This document shows positions 1-8,451 of a DNA stretch of 38,245 bases, piece after piece (positions within the stretch are counted from its first letter, which is position 1; every line of letters begins with the position of its first letter). The DNA comes from a virus. The DNA lies in IMG/VR virus record IMGVR_UViG_3300049255_000281, positions 1 to 38,245 of that record; one strand, given 5' to 3'. Under the pieces are notes generated by a model that worked only from the letters and a program-made list of their open reading frames with translations, did no database searches and was not told the DNA's origin. Both the position numbers and the translations under genes were made by a program.

Positions 1-152
1 GCCACGGCCGCCCAGGTCCACCAGGGGCAGCCTGCTGCGGCAGAGTCGCCGCGGTCTTGGCCACGCCGAAAGTCCCAGCCTTTTCCCGAACTTGTCCGGC
101 CCCGCGCGCAACCACGCCTGAGACGTCTTTTCCCGCTTTTTCCGGAAAAACG

Positions 153-188
153 CATTTGCATTCTCATCCTCATCATAAATTGCAAATG
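153..188. promoter_or_regulatory. Inverted repeat upstream of the plus-strand operon, possible operator
   Basis: The 8-base arms CATTTGCA (153-160) and TGCAAATG (181-188) are perfect inverted repeats separated by 20 bases, in the gene-free stretch before the zinc-ribbon gene. A perfect 14-base palindrome with core TTTTTCCGGAAAAA lies just upstream (137-150). Such paired arms resemble a binding site for a dimeric regulator, and an Xre-type HTH gene follows 200 bases later, but no link is shown. No clear promoter boxes were found. The rest of 1-251 holds no gene I can support. Confidence 0.3.
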
Positions 189-251
189 GGGGTAAGGTAT
201 GGCAAGATGGTTATCATCATCATGGTGGTAGAGGAGGAGAAAAGCGGCGGC

Positions 252-392
252 ATGAAGGTACGATGCAATCAATGTGGGTATGAGTGGCAACCGCGGGTGA
301 AGGGGCGGGAGCCAGTGGTATGCACGCGGTGCAAGCGGTATGACTGGCGTGAGGGGAAGAAGGGGAGGAAGAAGGTAGTGCAGGCGAAATAG
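252..392 (+). CDS. Small zinc-ribbon protein, 46 aa
   Basis: A very small basic protein with two CxxC knuckles (Cys5/Cys8 and Cys24/Cys27) separated by a short Trp/Arg-rich stretch, followed by a Lys/Arg-rich tail. This is the layout of a single zinc ribbon, common among small phage proteins and usually linked to nucleic-acid or protein binding. The ATG at 252 is chosen because a strong purine-rich ribosome site (GAGGAGGAGA, 231-240) lies before it. An upstream in-frame ATG at 57 would add low-complexity sequence before the knuckles. Its exact role is unknown. It opens the plus-strand operon. Confidence 0.65.
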   Translation: MKVRCNQCGYEWQPRVKGREPVVCTRCKRYDWREGKKGRKKVVQAK

Positions 393-413
393 TTTGTGCT
401 ATTCTTGTGGCAA

Positions 414-845
414 ATGGCAGAAGAACTGTGGACAGGGCAACGGATGAAGGCGCTGCGGAAGCAGGCGAGGCTGACGCAGAAGGCGACGATGGAGCTATCG
501 GGGATACATTACAACACGATACTGAATCTGGAGAAGGGGAGGCGGAAGCCGCAGAGGGGGACGCTGCATCGTCTTTTGAATCTGTATGTTTCGCAGATAC
601 GGTATTGGCGGAAACTGGATGAGGAACTGAGGGGAAGTCATGGCGAAAGAAAGGTCCATAGCCAAGAGGCTGAGCGGGGAAGAGGCGTTGGACTCGATGA
701 TGCATCGGGTATACGAACGGCTGCGGCAGCACGGGCATTTTCACAGTCACAAGGCGTATCAGGGGTATCGGGCGCGGGTCACGGTGGAATTCATACCGGC
801 CATGTCGTTCTCTCCGCCGCTGAGCGACAGTTGCGTCATCGATGA
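414..845 (+). CDS. Xre/Cro-type helix-turn-helix protein with overprinted tail
   Basis: Residues about 12-58 form a recognisable Xre-family HTH: an LRKQARLTQ helix, then SGIHYNTILNLEKGRRKP, the usual recognition-helix region. It should bind DNA as a regulator. The ATG at 414 is used; an in-frame GTG at 396 is an alternative, and neither has a strong ribosome site. After residue about 75 the frame continues 206 bases into the next gene, which has its own ribosome site at 640, and the composition there (Gly/Ser/Ala/Arg) looks like overprint rather than a domain. A stop in the +1 frame near 627 would end the protein just before the next gene, so a lost base is possible. Confidence 0.6.
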   Translation: MAEELWTGQRMKALRKQARLTQKATMELSGIHYNTILNLEKGRRKPQRGTLHRLLNLYVSQIRYWRKLDEELRGSHGERKVHSQEAERGRGVGLDDASGIRTAAAARAFSQSQGVSGVSGAGHGGIHTGHVVLSAAERQLRHR

Positions 846-1122
846 GATGGAAGCCGATGCGGAGCCGGGTGTGCCGATGCGGGAGGTGGTGGAGTTACCG
901 CCTGAGCCGCCGAACAAGATACGCGAGGCATGCGGCATGGACTTACCTGTGCAGGTGGAAGAGAACGGCGTTTTGGTCGAGCGGTGGGTCAAGCCAGCCA
1001 AATATAAGGGCAAGGTTCGTTCGAAGCCCAAGGCTTCCGAACGGAGTGCGCCGCTGGTTCCGGCCAACAATCCGGTGAGTGAGATAGCCGAAGAGTATGG
1101 CGTGCAGCGGAGAGCAACGTAA
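640..1122 (+). CDS. Phage protein of unknown function, 160 aa
   Basis: I do not recognise a family. The start ATG at 640 has a good ribosome site (AGGGGAAG) about five bases upstream. The N-terminal third is helical and charged with several His residues; the middle is acidic and Pro-rich; the C-terminal third is basic. There are two Cys residues but no metal motif. It lies between the HTH gene (long overlap) and the small-terminase candidate (5-base gap), so it is probably co-transcribed with the packaging genes. A role in packaging or its regulation is only suggested by position. Confidence 0.6.
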   Translation: MAKERSIAKRLSGEEALDSMMHRVYERLRQHGHFHSHKAYQGYRARVTVEFIPAMSFSPPLSDSCVIDEMEADAEPGVPMREVVELPPEPPNKIREACGMDLPVQVEENGVLVERWVKPAKYKGKVRSKPKASERSAPLVPANNPVSEIAEEYGVQRRAT

Positions 1123-1127
1123 GGGCC

Positions 1128-1904
1128 ATGGAAAAGAGAAAACGGGGGCGTCCTCCTAAGAAGAAGGAAAACTTTGAGCCCGAGGTGGTGTTGCCGAAGC
1201 GGCCGCGGGGGCGTCCTGCGACCGGCAGGCAAAAGCGCGACCAGACCCGTGTGGCGATGCGCGGCAAGGCGCTCGATAATCTGCAGGCTCTGTGGCGGAT
1301 AGACCATGAGGGGGAAACCTGGTGTCCGGACGGGGAGCCTGTGATTACGCCGATGCTCGAGGCGGTTGAGGGCGGCATCGAGCATTGCATCCGGGCGTTG
1401 CGCTCGTATGAGGAAGAGGATGCCAAGCGCTTTCTTTTCTTCTGGGACCAGTTTACGGAGAATTGGCGCAAGCACCTGAAAATCGAAGAGATCGCCTATG
1501 CCAGCGGAATCGGCTCGCTGCGGCTGGCCGAGGTGATACAGACGGCGCTGTATCTTTATGGCAACATGCAGACGCAGATGATGCTGGCCGCAGGCCTTCC
1601 GGCCATTGTGGCGCAGTCGCTCAAGCAGGCCAAGAGAAGCAAGGGATTTGTGGACCGGGAATGGATGCTCAAGGCGGGCAAGATTCTGCCTATCCCCAAA
1701 GGCGCGCAGACGGCCATTCAGATTAATGCAGGGCAGATGGCCGAGGTGACCGAGGTGGAAGCGTCGCGGCAGGAATGGAAGTATCCGGAAGACCGCCTGA
1801 AAGAGATTGTGTCGGTGCTCAACCCAAAGCAGCTGCAGTCCAATCATGCTTCGGGTGAGATGATTCATCTGAACCCCAACCGTCCCACCGTGTTTGAGCG
1901 TTGA
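1128..1904 (+). CDS. Terminase small subunit candidate, 258 aa
   Basis: It sits directly upstream of the large terminase, the usual place of the small subunit that recognises viral DNA for packaging. The N terminus carries two AT-hook-like motifs (KRGRPP near residues 5-10 and PRGRP near 26-30) in a Lys/Arg-rich stretch, which fits minor-groove DNA binding. A central helical region around residues 115-145 could be a helix-turn-helix (IEEIAYASGIGSLRLAEV). The start ATG has only a weak AAGG upstream. No specific small-terminase family was recognised by motif, so the call rests on position and DNA-binding character. A general DNA-binding protein remains possible. Confidence 0.5.
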   Translation: MEKRKRGRPPKKKENFEPEVVLPKRPRGRPATGRQKRDQTRVAMRGKALDNLQALWRIDHEGETWCPDGEPVITPMLEAVEGGIEHCIRALRSYEEEDAKRFLFFWDQFTENWRKHLKIEEIAYASGIGSLRLAEVIQTALYLYGNMQTQMMLAAGLPAIVAQSLKQAKRSKGFVDREWMLKAGKILPIPKGAQTAIQINAGQMAEVTEVEASRQEWKYPEDRLKEIVSVLNPKQLQSNHASGEMIHLNPNRPTVFER

Positions 1905-1913
1905 AGGAGCAGG

Positions 1914-4082
1914 ATGTTTTCCAAACGTCTGGCGACGGCCCAGTTGGAAGCTCTTTCTGAGCATTGTGCCCAAAAAGGCGAAGTATGGATTCCCGAATAC
2001 CATAACCTTGCGCAGATTGATGCCTTCAATGCCCACTTCCGGGAACTGGCGGAAAAGGCCGAACGTAGGGGAAGAAACGTCGAAGAATTTCTTGGGCCTG
2101 AAGAACTGAAGTGGATTGCCAACGAATACCGCATCTGCGCCTGCGATGACCGCTATTGGATGGAATCCTATGCCTATATCAACATGGATGGCATCGTGCA
2201 GCGTTTTTCTCCGCGCGCCTCGCAGTCGATGTTGATTGATATGTGGGCGGAGCGGGAAGAGTCCGAATCGGCCATTGAGCAGCAAATCCTCAAAGCCCGC
2301 CAGCAGGGCATCAGCACATTGGTGGAGCTGGTTATCGCCAAAAAGGTTAACTTCGGCATCGGCGTCAAGGCGGCGGTGGCCTCCTATGACCAGGATGCCT
2401 GCGAGCGCATGGGCGGCATGATGGAGCTGGCCTTCAATGAGATGCCGCCGTGGATGAAGGCGCAGCCCACCTACGACCGTGCCGGCTCGCTCAAGGCCTT
2501 TGGCGGCCTCAATACCCGATTGACGCTTTATAGCGGCAAGAAGGCCTCCGGAATCGCCCGCGGCGACACCCCCAACCTGATTCATATTTCAGAGGTGTCC
2601 ATCTTTCCGGATGCCTCAAACGTGATTGAAAAGTCGCTCTTTCAGGCCGTCCACCCGTCGAAGAATACTTTCATGATTCTTGAGTCTACGGGCAATGGGA
2701 ATACCGACTGGTGGGCGCGGACCTGGTATTCGAGCCGGGATTACTGGGCCAGCGGCGGCGCGCGCCTGCAACCTGTGTTTTTCCCGTGGTATGTGGCCTC
2801 CGACATCTTTCCTACGCCCACATGGCGGCAGGACCATCCAGTGCCGCGGGACTGGGCCATGCTGCCAGAAACCCGCACCATGATGGCCCGGGCCGCCGCC
2901 TTCGTCCACCAGACCCCGCTGCTGCGCAAGTACATGGGCGATGACTGGAGGATGCCCGACTGGCAGGCCTATTACTGGGAGCAGCAGCTGCTGGAGGCGC
3001 GGCGCAAGGGCGAAGAAAATTCGTGGTACCAAGAAATGCCCATGGACGACGTAGAGGCCCTACGCCCGAAGAAGGACCTGGTCTTTAACATGCTGGAGAT
3101 TACCCGGCAGGAAGAGGAGCGGGATGCGTATAGCTGCTGGTCGATTATCGGCGAGCAGATTCAGGAGCGCTATCATCCGGATGCGGCGGACATTGATTAT
3201 GAAAAGGAGCGCTTCCGGGTTAGCTTTGATGGGTACGTCAGTGACCTGAGGGGAAAGGTGGGCAAAACCTTCTGGTGGGAGTTTATTCCGCTGAAGCAGC
3301 CTGTGGAAGCGGGGATTGATTTATTTGATGCCGAGCGTAAGTGCTTGATTTTCCGCTGGCCAGAGCCGGGATATACCTATAGCATCGGGGTGGACAATTC
3401 AGGCGGCGTGGGCCGGGATGGAACCTACATTTCGGTCAATGGCAAGGCGCTCTATGCCATCGAGCCGGACTTTCAGGCGGCCGCCTTCTGGACCAATCGC
3501 GTGGACCCCTCGCTGATTCATCCCTACATCATGGCTTTGGCCGCGCTCTACAGTTCCGAGATGCAGCCCGGAAACCATCCTGTGGTTGGCATTGAGCAGG
3601 TGTATGGACTGGGCGATACCCCGCAGATTCAGATGCTGGCTATGGGCTATCCCAGACGATGCTTTTATCATTTCTCCCGCCTTGACGGAAAGAACCCGGA
3701 TGCGGACAAAAAGCGCTCTCGCCGGCTGGGATGGTTTACTTCGGGTTCCTGGTCGCGGAACTTCCTGCTGTCGAGCTATAAGACGGCGGTGGAAAACCAC
3801 TGGCGCAAGGTCAATGACCCGTTCCTGCTCAAGCATGAGATTCCTGCCTTTCAGGTGGATAAGACCGAGACAGGACGCACCCGCTGGGAGCATCAGGACG
3901 GCAAGCGCGATGACCGCATCTTTGGCGATGCCATTTCTTATATCATCCTGAACGATACCGAATCGCTGAGCCGCCGGGCGCAGACAAAATTTGAAGGCGA
4001 GGTGGACGAGTTCGAGATAGACTACAGCTATCCTGTGGGGATCAATTCCTCGATGGAGCAGATGTTTGGGTTGGAACTCTGA
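1914..4082 (+). CDS. terL: Terminase large subunit (packaging ATPase/nuclease), 722 aa
   Basis: This protein pumps DNA into the prohead and cuts concatemers. The ATPase half shows a variant Walker A (KARQQGIST, residues 127-135), a Walker B with catalytic Glu (LIHISE, 222-227), the coupling motif LESTGNG (256-262) and the downstream FFPWY signature (289-293). The RNase H-like nuclease half begins near residue 488: Asp494 in IGVDNSG, Glu561 in VGIEQ, and a C-terminal acidic cluster DDRIFGD (666-672) are the expected metal ligands. A strong ribosome site AAGGAG lies at 1904-1909, overlapping the end of the preceding gene. Length is somewhat long for the family because of an N-terminal extension of about 100 residues. 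Confidence 0.95.
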   Translation: MFSKRLATAQLEALSEHCAQKGEVWIPEYHNLAQIDAFNAHFRELAEKAERRGRNVEEFLGPEELKWIANEYRICACDDRYWMESYAYINMDGIVQRFSPRASQSMLIDMWAEREESESAIEQQILKARQQGISTLVELVIAKKVNFGIGVKAAVASYDQDACERMGGMMELAFNEMPPWMKAQPTYDRAGSLKAFGGLNTRLTLYSGKKASGIARGDTPNLIHISEVSIFPDASNVIEKSLFQAVHPSKNTFMILESTGNGNTDWWARTWYSSRDYWASGGARLQPVFFPWYVASDIFPTPTWRQDHPVPRDWAMLPETRTMMARAAAFVHQTPLLRKYMGDDWRMPDWQAYYWEQQLLEARRKGEENSWYQEMPMDDVEALRPKKDLVFNMLEITRQEEERDAYSCWSIIGEQIQERYHPDAADIDYEKERFRVSFDGYVSDLRGKVGKTFWWEFIPLKQPVEAGIDLFDAERKCLIFRWPEPGYTYSIGVDNSGGVGRDGTYISVNGKALYAIEPDFQAAAFWTNRVDPSLIHPYIMALAALYSSEMQPGNHPVVGIEQVYGLGDTPQIQMLAMGYPRRCFYHFSRLDGKNPDADKKRSRRLGWFTSGSWSRNFLLSSYKTAVENHWRKVNDPFLLKHEIPAFQVDKTETGRTRWEHQDGKRDDRIFGDAISYIILNDTESLSRRAQTKFEGEVDEFEIDYSYPVGINSSMEQMFGLEL

Positions 4083-4103
4083 AGGGGGAAAGGAGATTCA
4101 GTC

Positions 4104-4586
4104 ATGAGCCTGATTGTGCTTCCCGAGCAAAATAAAAACAAAGATGAGTGGTGCTTTGAAAACGGCAAGGAGTGCATTTGGTATGATGAAAATCCTCAGA
4201 CCGGGCATGTCATCCTGACCTCTCCGATGACGCCGCGACGGCATGGATACGTCCGTCACCGCACCACCAAGCCCAAGGAAATGGACCGCGTCTTTCGCAA
4301 ACTGCATGTGCAGGAGCGGGAGAAGAATGAAGACCTGATTCGGCGTATCTGGGAGCGTGGCAAGGATAAGTATGAGGCGCTTCGCTCGCGGCTTTATCAG
4401 CGGCTGGCTTCGGCCGACTGCAAGGAATGGGAGAAATCTTTTATTCGAGAGGCTTTACAGCGCATGGCCGACCGGGACTTTGAAAACCAGAAGAACACGC
4501 TTTATGGCGTATCGGCCATGGAAGAGCAAGAAGCTCCGGTTCCTGGAGGAAGGACGAAGGTGACGGTGGAGGTTTGTGGTGAGTGA
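4104..4586 (+). CDS. Phage protein of unknown function between terminase and portal, 160 aa
   Basis: No family recognised. The N-terminal 45 residues look like a small beta fold (aromatics, Cys17 and Cys24), followed by a long charged helical region rich in Arg, Glu and Lys (about 55-135) that could form a coiled coil, then a short C-terminal beta stretch. The ribosome site AAAGGAG precedes the ATG. The gene overlaps the portal start by 11 bases, suggesting translational coupling. Position suggests a packaging or connector accessory protein; there is no direct evidence. Confidence 0.65.
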   Translation: MSLIVLPEQNKNKDEWCFENGKECIWYDENPQTGHVILTSPMTPRRHGYVRHRTTKPKEMDRVFRKLHVQEREKNEDLIRRIWERGKDKYEALRSRLYQRLASADCKEWEKSFIREALQRMADRDFENQKNTLYGVSAMEEQEAPVPGGRTKVTVEVCGE

Positions 4587-6720
4587 AAAAGAAACCAGCT
4601 GGCAGGCCCCGGTTTGGGAGGCCCCGGACGACGTAAAGCTATCCTTTGTCAAGCGCTGCATCGAGCAGGGAATTTCCTGGTTCCATGATTCCAATCGCTC
4701 GATGAATCTCACCCGCGCCATGGACATTCTTGCCGGAAAGACCGGCGGAAAGGTCTCCACGCGCTGGGCCAACTTCACGACCGGAGACCTCAAGCGCGGC
4801 GTTCTGGAAATCATCGAAGCGCTTTCCGACATCCGGCCGTACTGGGGATATTCGACAGAAAATAAAGCCTTTCTCTCCGAATGCAACATGATGTCGAAGG
4901 TGGCTAAGGCGATTTACATGGAGTCGTTTGTGGACCGCGCCATCCGCGACGCCCTGCAGTATGCGGCCATCTCCGGGGCTGGCTTTATTTACCCGTATTA
5001 TTCGCGTTCTCGGTTTGGCATGGGCGATGGGGAGTTTGTGTTTATGGCGCTGGGGCAGCCGGATGTGCTGCCGATTCAGCTTCCGCGCGGCCGCAACTAC
5101 CAGAATGCCTACATCGTGACGCTGGTGGTTCCCATGGGCGTGGCCGAGGCGCATGCCCGCTTTCCGGAGTATCAGGCGTATCTCAAGCCCTTTGCGGAAA
5201 AGACCTATGCCCGCACCCCATCGGGCGGGGCCGAACGCGCCTATGACCAGAACCGCTGGCGCATGCACAAAATCAACAATAAGCGCGAGCAGTTTGTTGA
5301 TATTTACTTTACCTACATTCTTGACCTGCGCGTGAACTACGGCATGGTGGATGAGAAGGGCAACCCGATTCTGGGGCCGGATGGCGAAACGATAGGCAAA
5401 GAGATGGAGATGGGCGAACCTGGCACGAGTTGGTACTACAAGGTGCCGTATGTGGGGCAGAGCATCACGCGCTTTGAGGATGGCCGCATGGTGACGCGCG
5501 CGGCCACGGAAGATGACTGCCGGGTGTATCCCTATCGCCGCCTGATGATATCGTGCAATGAAGCTTTGATGTACGATGGCCCGGCCTTTGACTGGCATGG
5601 CATGGTTCCGATTGTGCCGTTCTATTTGGACGAATGGGCATGGGAAGAAACCGGATTTTCTCTCTTTCAGGGAACGGCCAACACGCAGGATGCCATTGAT
5701 GACCTGATGCGCTACATCTACCGCGTGGCCATGGCCCGGGCCAATCCCGGCAAGGTCTACAACATGGACATCACGACGGGTAGCCCGACGGGCAAGCTGA
5801 CCTCGCGGCAGGCCGAAGCGCTCGACCCGTTCGACCCTGGAATTGGCTGGGGCGTGGATGGAGACATCAAGGAGCCTGTGCTACGGCCGCCCTTCCCGGA
5901 ATGGTGCTACAACATCCCGGAATGGGTGATGAAGATTGTGGAATTTCTTCAGGTAAGCATCCAGCGCCAGTTAGGGCACGACCAGATAAAGTCACTTGAA
6001 AAAATCCGGGCCAACATCTCCGACCCGGAGAAGCTGCTCGATGCCGAAGGCCCGACGGTGATGGGCACATCGCGCTCGATGGAGCGCGGATTCCGTGATT
6101 TGGCTGAGATGCTGAAGTATCTCATCATCCAGTACATGACCACGCCCCGCCTGATGCAATATGTTGGCGCAGACGGCATTTCTCCGGAAGTCTTTGATTA
6201 TGCTCCGGATATGGTGATTCCCTCGCATCTTCCGGGAGAAGTGACGGTAGATGCCTTTGGCAACCCGCTGCCCTCTTCGGTGCCGCTCTATGAGCGGGCG
6301 AAGCATTTTGCCAAAAATCTCCGTACCTTCACCACCCCGCACTCCATGCATTATATTGCACAGGCGCAGCGCAAGCTGAACCTGCTGGCCTTGCTGGGCA
6401 AGGGTGTTCCGATTGACCCATCGACGATAGCCACAGAGTTTGATTTGCCCAACTGGGGCACCATTGAAGGCTCGACCATCAAGGAAAAGGTCTTCAACTA
6501 CATGAAAGACCAGTTGATTCAGGAGGCAGAGATTCTGAAGCTGAAGGCTTCCCTTGGACTGGTTCCGCCTCCGGGAGAGGCAGGGGAAGGCAACAAGAAG
6601 CCGGGGCCAAAGCCGGGACAGCCGGGAGCGGGACGGCCGGCGCACAATCCAAGTCAGGGCAAGATTAAGCAAAAGGGAGCGGCCAGCGGCGGCCGCGCGG
6701 TCGTCGCAACCACAAAGTGA
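4576..6720 (+). CDS. Portal (head-to-tail connector) protein, 714 aa
   Basis: The portal forms the dodecameric ring at the capsid vertex through which DNA enters and leaves. Size (about 700 residues), position after the large terminase and before scaffold and capsid genes, and overall character fit the long portals of podovirus-like phages: alternating helices and beta segments, a central helical stretch around residues 370-400 (TQDAIDDLMRYIYRVAMARA), and a Gly/Pro/Lys/Gln-rich tail after residue about 660. No single diagnostic motif exists, so the call is by pattern and synteny. Translation starts at tandem GTG codons (4576 or 4579) overlapping the previous stop. Confidence 0.85.
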   Translation: MVSEKETSWQAPVWEAPDDVKLSFVKRCIEQGISWFHDSNRSMNLTRAMDILAGKTGGKVSTRWANFTTGDLKRGVLEIIEALSDIRPYWGYSTENKAFLSECNMMSKVAKAIYMESFVDRAIRDALQYAAISGAGFIYPYYSRSRFGMGDGEFVFMALGQPDVLPIQLPRGRNYQNAYIVTLVVPMGVAEAHARFPEYQAYLKPFAEKTYARTPSGGAERAYDQNRWRMHKINNKREQFVDIYFTYILDLRVNYGMVDEKGNPILGPDGETIGKEMEMGEPGTSWYYKVPYVGQSITRFEDGRMVTRAATEDDCRVYPYRRLMISCNEALMYDGPAFDWHGMVPIVPFYLDEWAWEETGFSLFQGTANTQDAIDDLMRYIYRVAMARANPGKVYNMDITTGSPTGKLTSRQAEALDPFDPGIGWGVDGDIKEPVLRPPFPEWCYNIPEWVMKIVEFLQVSIQRQLGHDQIKSLEKIRANISDPEKLLDAEGPTVMGTSRSMERGFRDLAEMLKYLIIQYMTTPRLMQYVGADGISPEVFDYAPDMVIPSHLPGEVTVDAFGNPLPSSVPLYERAKHFAKNLRTFTTPHSMHYIAQAQRKLNLLALLGKGVPIDPSTIATEFDLPNWGTIEGSTIKEKVFNYMKDQLIQEAEILKLKASLGLVPPPGEAGEGNKKPGPKPGQPGAGRPAHNPSQGKIKQKGAASGGRAVVATTK

Positions 6721-6735
6721 GAAAGGAAGAAGGCA

Positions 6736-6981
6736 TTGAAGACTCAGACGAAAATCACGCTGCATCGCAAAACCCTCTTTTTTCCGGAGCAGAAGCTGAA
6801 GGATGATGGTACCTCGCTGTTGATGGAGGCGCTGGCACTGATTCGGAAAGAGCGGCAGGTAGGGACGCTTACGGCGCAGATTGGCACTGGGGGAACCATT
6901 GCGAATCTTTCGTTCACGAAAGAGAACCGCATTCCTTCTGACTCGGAAGGCATTGTGTTTCAGCAGGCCGAAGAGGATTGA
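6736..6981 (+). CDS. Small phage protein, 81 aa, with stop codon supplied by a transposon
   Basis: Unknown function. It starts at TTG 6736 behind a purine-rich site (AAAGGAAG). The sequence is a short mixed fold, with helical residues about 20-42 followed by a beta-rich half. The stop TGA (6979-6981) and the last base of the final codon belong to the right end of the TnpB element. Removing the element restores GAA TAA instead of GAT TGA, so the insertion changed only the last residue (Glu to Asp) and kept the length. The protein is therefore probably still made. Confidence 0.6.
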   Translation: MKTQTKITLHRKTLFFPEQKLKDDGTSLLMEALALIRKERQVGTLTAQIGTGGTIANLSFTKENRIPSDSEGIVFQQAEED

Positions 6982-7130
6982 CATCCTCCCCGCCCTGAAG
7001 GGCGGGGATTCCCACTTCACCGAAGCCAGCCAATGCGCACTTACATGCACACGGGACTTACAGCTTCTCCATGGGCTGACACCGCCAGTCCGGCGGCCAA
7101 AACATTGCGGGCGGCGTTTATGTCACGGTC
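6958..7130 (-). ncRNA. Predicted omegaRNA of TnpB copy 1
   Basis: TnpB elements make a guide RNA from the 3' end of tnpB through the right-end hairpin and into the flank. Here the scaffold would cover the last part of tnpB and the right end (hairpin 6988-7007), with the guide reading out beyond TCAA into phage sequence starting TCCTCTTCGGCCTGCTGAAA on the minus strand. The 5' limit is a guess. Basis: known biology of the family plus the seen hairpin; no transcript evidence. Confidence 0.45.
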
Positions 7131-8174
7131 GTGGATTGATCCACATTCCGGACATACCCACTCACGCACGCTGAGCGGCATCTTTGGCATGGTGTATCCA
7201 CAATCAAAGCAACGCTTTGACGACGGATACCATCTGTCGATGCCTATCAATTCACGCCCGTACCAGCGGGCCTTGTATTCCAGTTGCCGAACGAATTCAG
7301 ACCAGCCTGCATCGCTGATAGTCTTCGATAGGCAACGGTTCTTCTGCATGTTCGACACGGACAAGCTCTCAATGGCGATCACTTGGTTCTCGTTTATCAG
7401 CCTGGTTGATAGCTTGTGCAGGAAGTCCCTGCGAGCGTCCGCGATCTTCGCATGCACACGTGCAACTTTGAGCTTTGCCTTCTCTCGGCGGTTCGATCCC
7501 TTGGTCTTTTTGGCGAGCCGACGCTGTAGCTTCGCCAGCTTCTTTTCGTACCTGCGGAACGTGTTTGGTGCAGCGACCTTCTCGCCAGTAGAAAGGATGG
7601 CGAAGTGAGTAAGTCCAAGATCAACGCCAACCTTTCCATTCGAGGCGGGCTTCTTGGCGACCACATCGTCGCAAAGCAGGCTCACGAAGTACCGCCCGGC
7701 GGAGTCCTTGCTGACCGTCACGGTTGTGACCTTGGCGGCCTTCGGTATCTGGCGCGACCATCGAATGGCCAGCGGTTCGCTCATCTTCGCCAGCTTGAGC
7801 GACCTGCCATCCCACTTGAACGCGCTTGTCGTGTACTCCGCCGATTGAGGCCCATTCTTCCGCTTGAATTGCGGGTAGCCGGAGCGCTTGGCAAAGAAGT
7901 TGGCGAATGCGGATTGCAAGTGGCGAAGCGCCTGCTGGACAGGGACGCTGGACACTTCGTTGAGCCAAGCGTATTCGGGCTGCTTTTTGAGCGCCGTAAG
8001 TGCCGCAGAAGTTTCGTGGTATCCGATGCGCTCCTGCCGCTGCATCCATGCATCCGTCCGAAGACGAAGCATGTAGTTGTAAGCAAAGCGAGCGCAGCCG
8101 AACGTCTTGGCAAGAATCAATTCTTGCTCAGACGTCGGGTAGAACCTGAACTTGTACGCTCGCTTGATTTGCAT
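7041..8174 (-). CDS. tnpB: TnpB RNA-guided endonuclease, 377 aa
   Basis: TnpB cleaves DNA next to a short target motif using an RNA from its own element's right end, and favours retention of the element. The RuvC-like catalytic residues are all visible: Asp185 in VGVDLGL, Glu269 in VIAIESL, and Asp351 in HDRDINAARN. A zinc ribbon (Cys322/Cys325 and Cys341/Cys344) lies between the last two. The N-terminal region has the usual KFRFYPTSEQE start. Length is normal for the family and there are no stops or shifts, so it looks active. It is antisense to the surrounding late genes. It differs clearly in sequence from copy 2, so the two arrived separately or diverged long ago. Confidence 0.95.
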   Translation of the reverse strand: MQIKRAYKFRFYPTSEQELILAKTFGCARFAYNYMLRLRTDAWMQRQERIGYHETSAALTALKKQPEYAWLNEVSSVPVQQALRHLQSAFANFFAKRSGYPQFKRKNGPQSAEYTTSAFKWDGRSLKLAKMSEPLAIRWSRQIPKAAKVTTVTVSKDSAGRYFVSLLCDDVVAKKPASNGKVGVDLGLTHFAILSTGEKVAAPNTFRRYEKKLAKLQRRLAKKTKGSNRREKAKLKVARVHAKIADARRDFLHKLSTRLINENQVIAIESLSVSNMQKNRCLSKTISDAGWSEFVRQLEYKARWYGRELIGIDRWYPSSKRCFDCGYTMPKMPLSVREWVCPECGSIHDRDINAARNVLAAGLAVSAHGEAVSPVCM

Positions 8175-8263
8175 TCACACACTATACTTGGTTTGTGTAA
8201 AGATAGCAAGCAAAACGGAGGATGCGAGAGGAAGGGGCACGCGAAGCGTGCCGCGCTATCCCT

Positions 8264-8283
8264 CCCCGGCATGAATGCCGGGG
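8264..8283 (-). repeat. Left-end palindrome of TnpB copy 1
   Basis: Perfect 9-base stem (CCCCGGCAT with ATGCCGGGG) around a two-base centre. The same 20 bases occur at 37387-37406 in copy 2. This is the expected subterminal hairpin of an IS200/IS605 left end. Confidence 0.85.
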
Positions 8284-8451
8284 TCTCTCGCGCAGAACGA
8301 TAAAACCACAACCTGCAGCACAAAATAAAATTTTCTCGCTTTCTTTGCCGAATCTCTGTTGTATTGTTTTACCTAGACAAGGATTACCGCCCCCTCCTCG
8401 CTGATGTGGTTAGCGGCTCCTCGAACATCTTCGATGAAAAAGGAGCTTATT

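Larger units (their letters stand above)
6978..8299 (-). mobile_element. TnpB-only IS200/IS605-family (IS1341-type) element, copy 1
   Basis: Both ends can be placed. The right end (plus-strand left side) is TTGA followed by a hairpin with 8-base arms CCCCGCCC/GGGCGGGG and loop TGAA (6988-7007); in the tnpB sense it ends in TCAA, a cleavage tetranucleotide known from this superfamily. The left end holds a 9-base-arm palindrome (8264-8283) and a second hairpin (8236-8252), and ends at 8299 next to a flanking TTAT on the minus strand. No Y1 transposase (tnpA) is present, so movement would need help in trans. It lies antisense inside the late operon between the portal and scaffold genes. Confidence 0.88.

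Noticed and set aside
1-190. Circular join of the two window ends through the metallopeptidase frame
   Set aside because: The minus-strand frame at the left edge is open and would join in frame with the right edge, but this has a one-in-three chance, lacks an ATG start and there is no terminal repeat.
407-622. A 71-codon acidic frame overlapping the HTH gene
   Set aside because: Acidic Glu/Ala/Asp repeats arise from reading the Lys/Arg-rich HTH gene in another frame; no motif.
759-2585. A 608-codon open frame on the minus strand
   Set aside because: It lies antisense to the small-terminase candidate and large terminase, has no recognisable motif or ribosome site, and is explained by the GC-rich codon pattern of the real genes.
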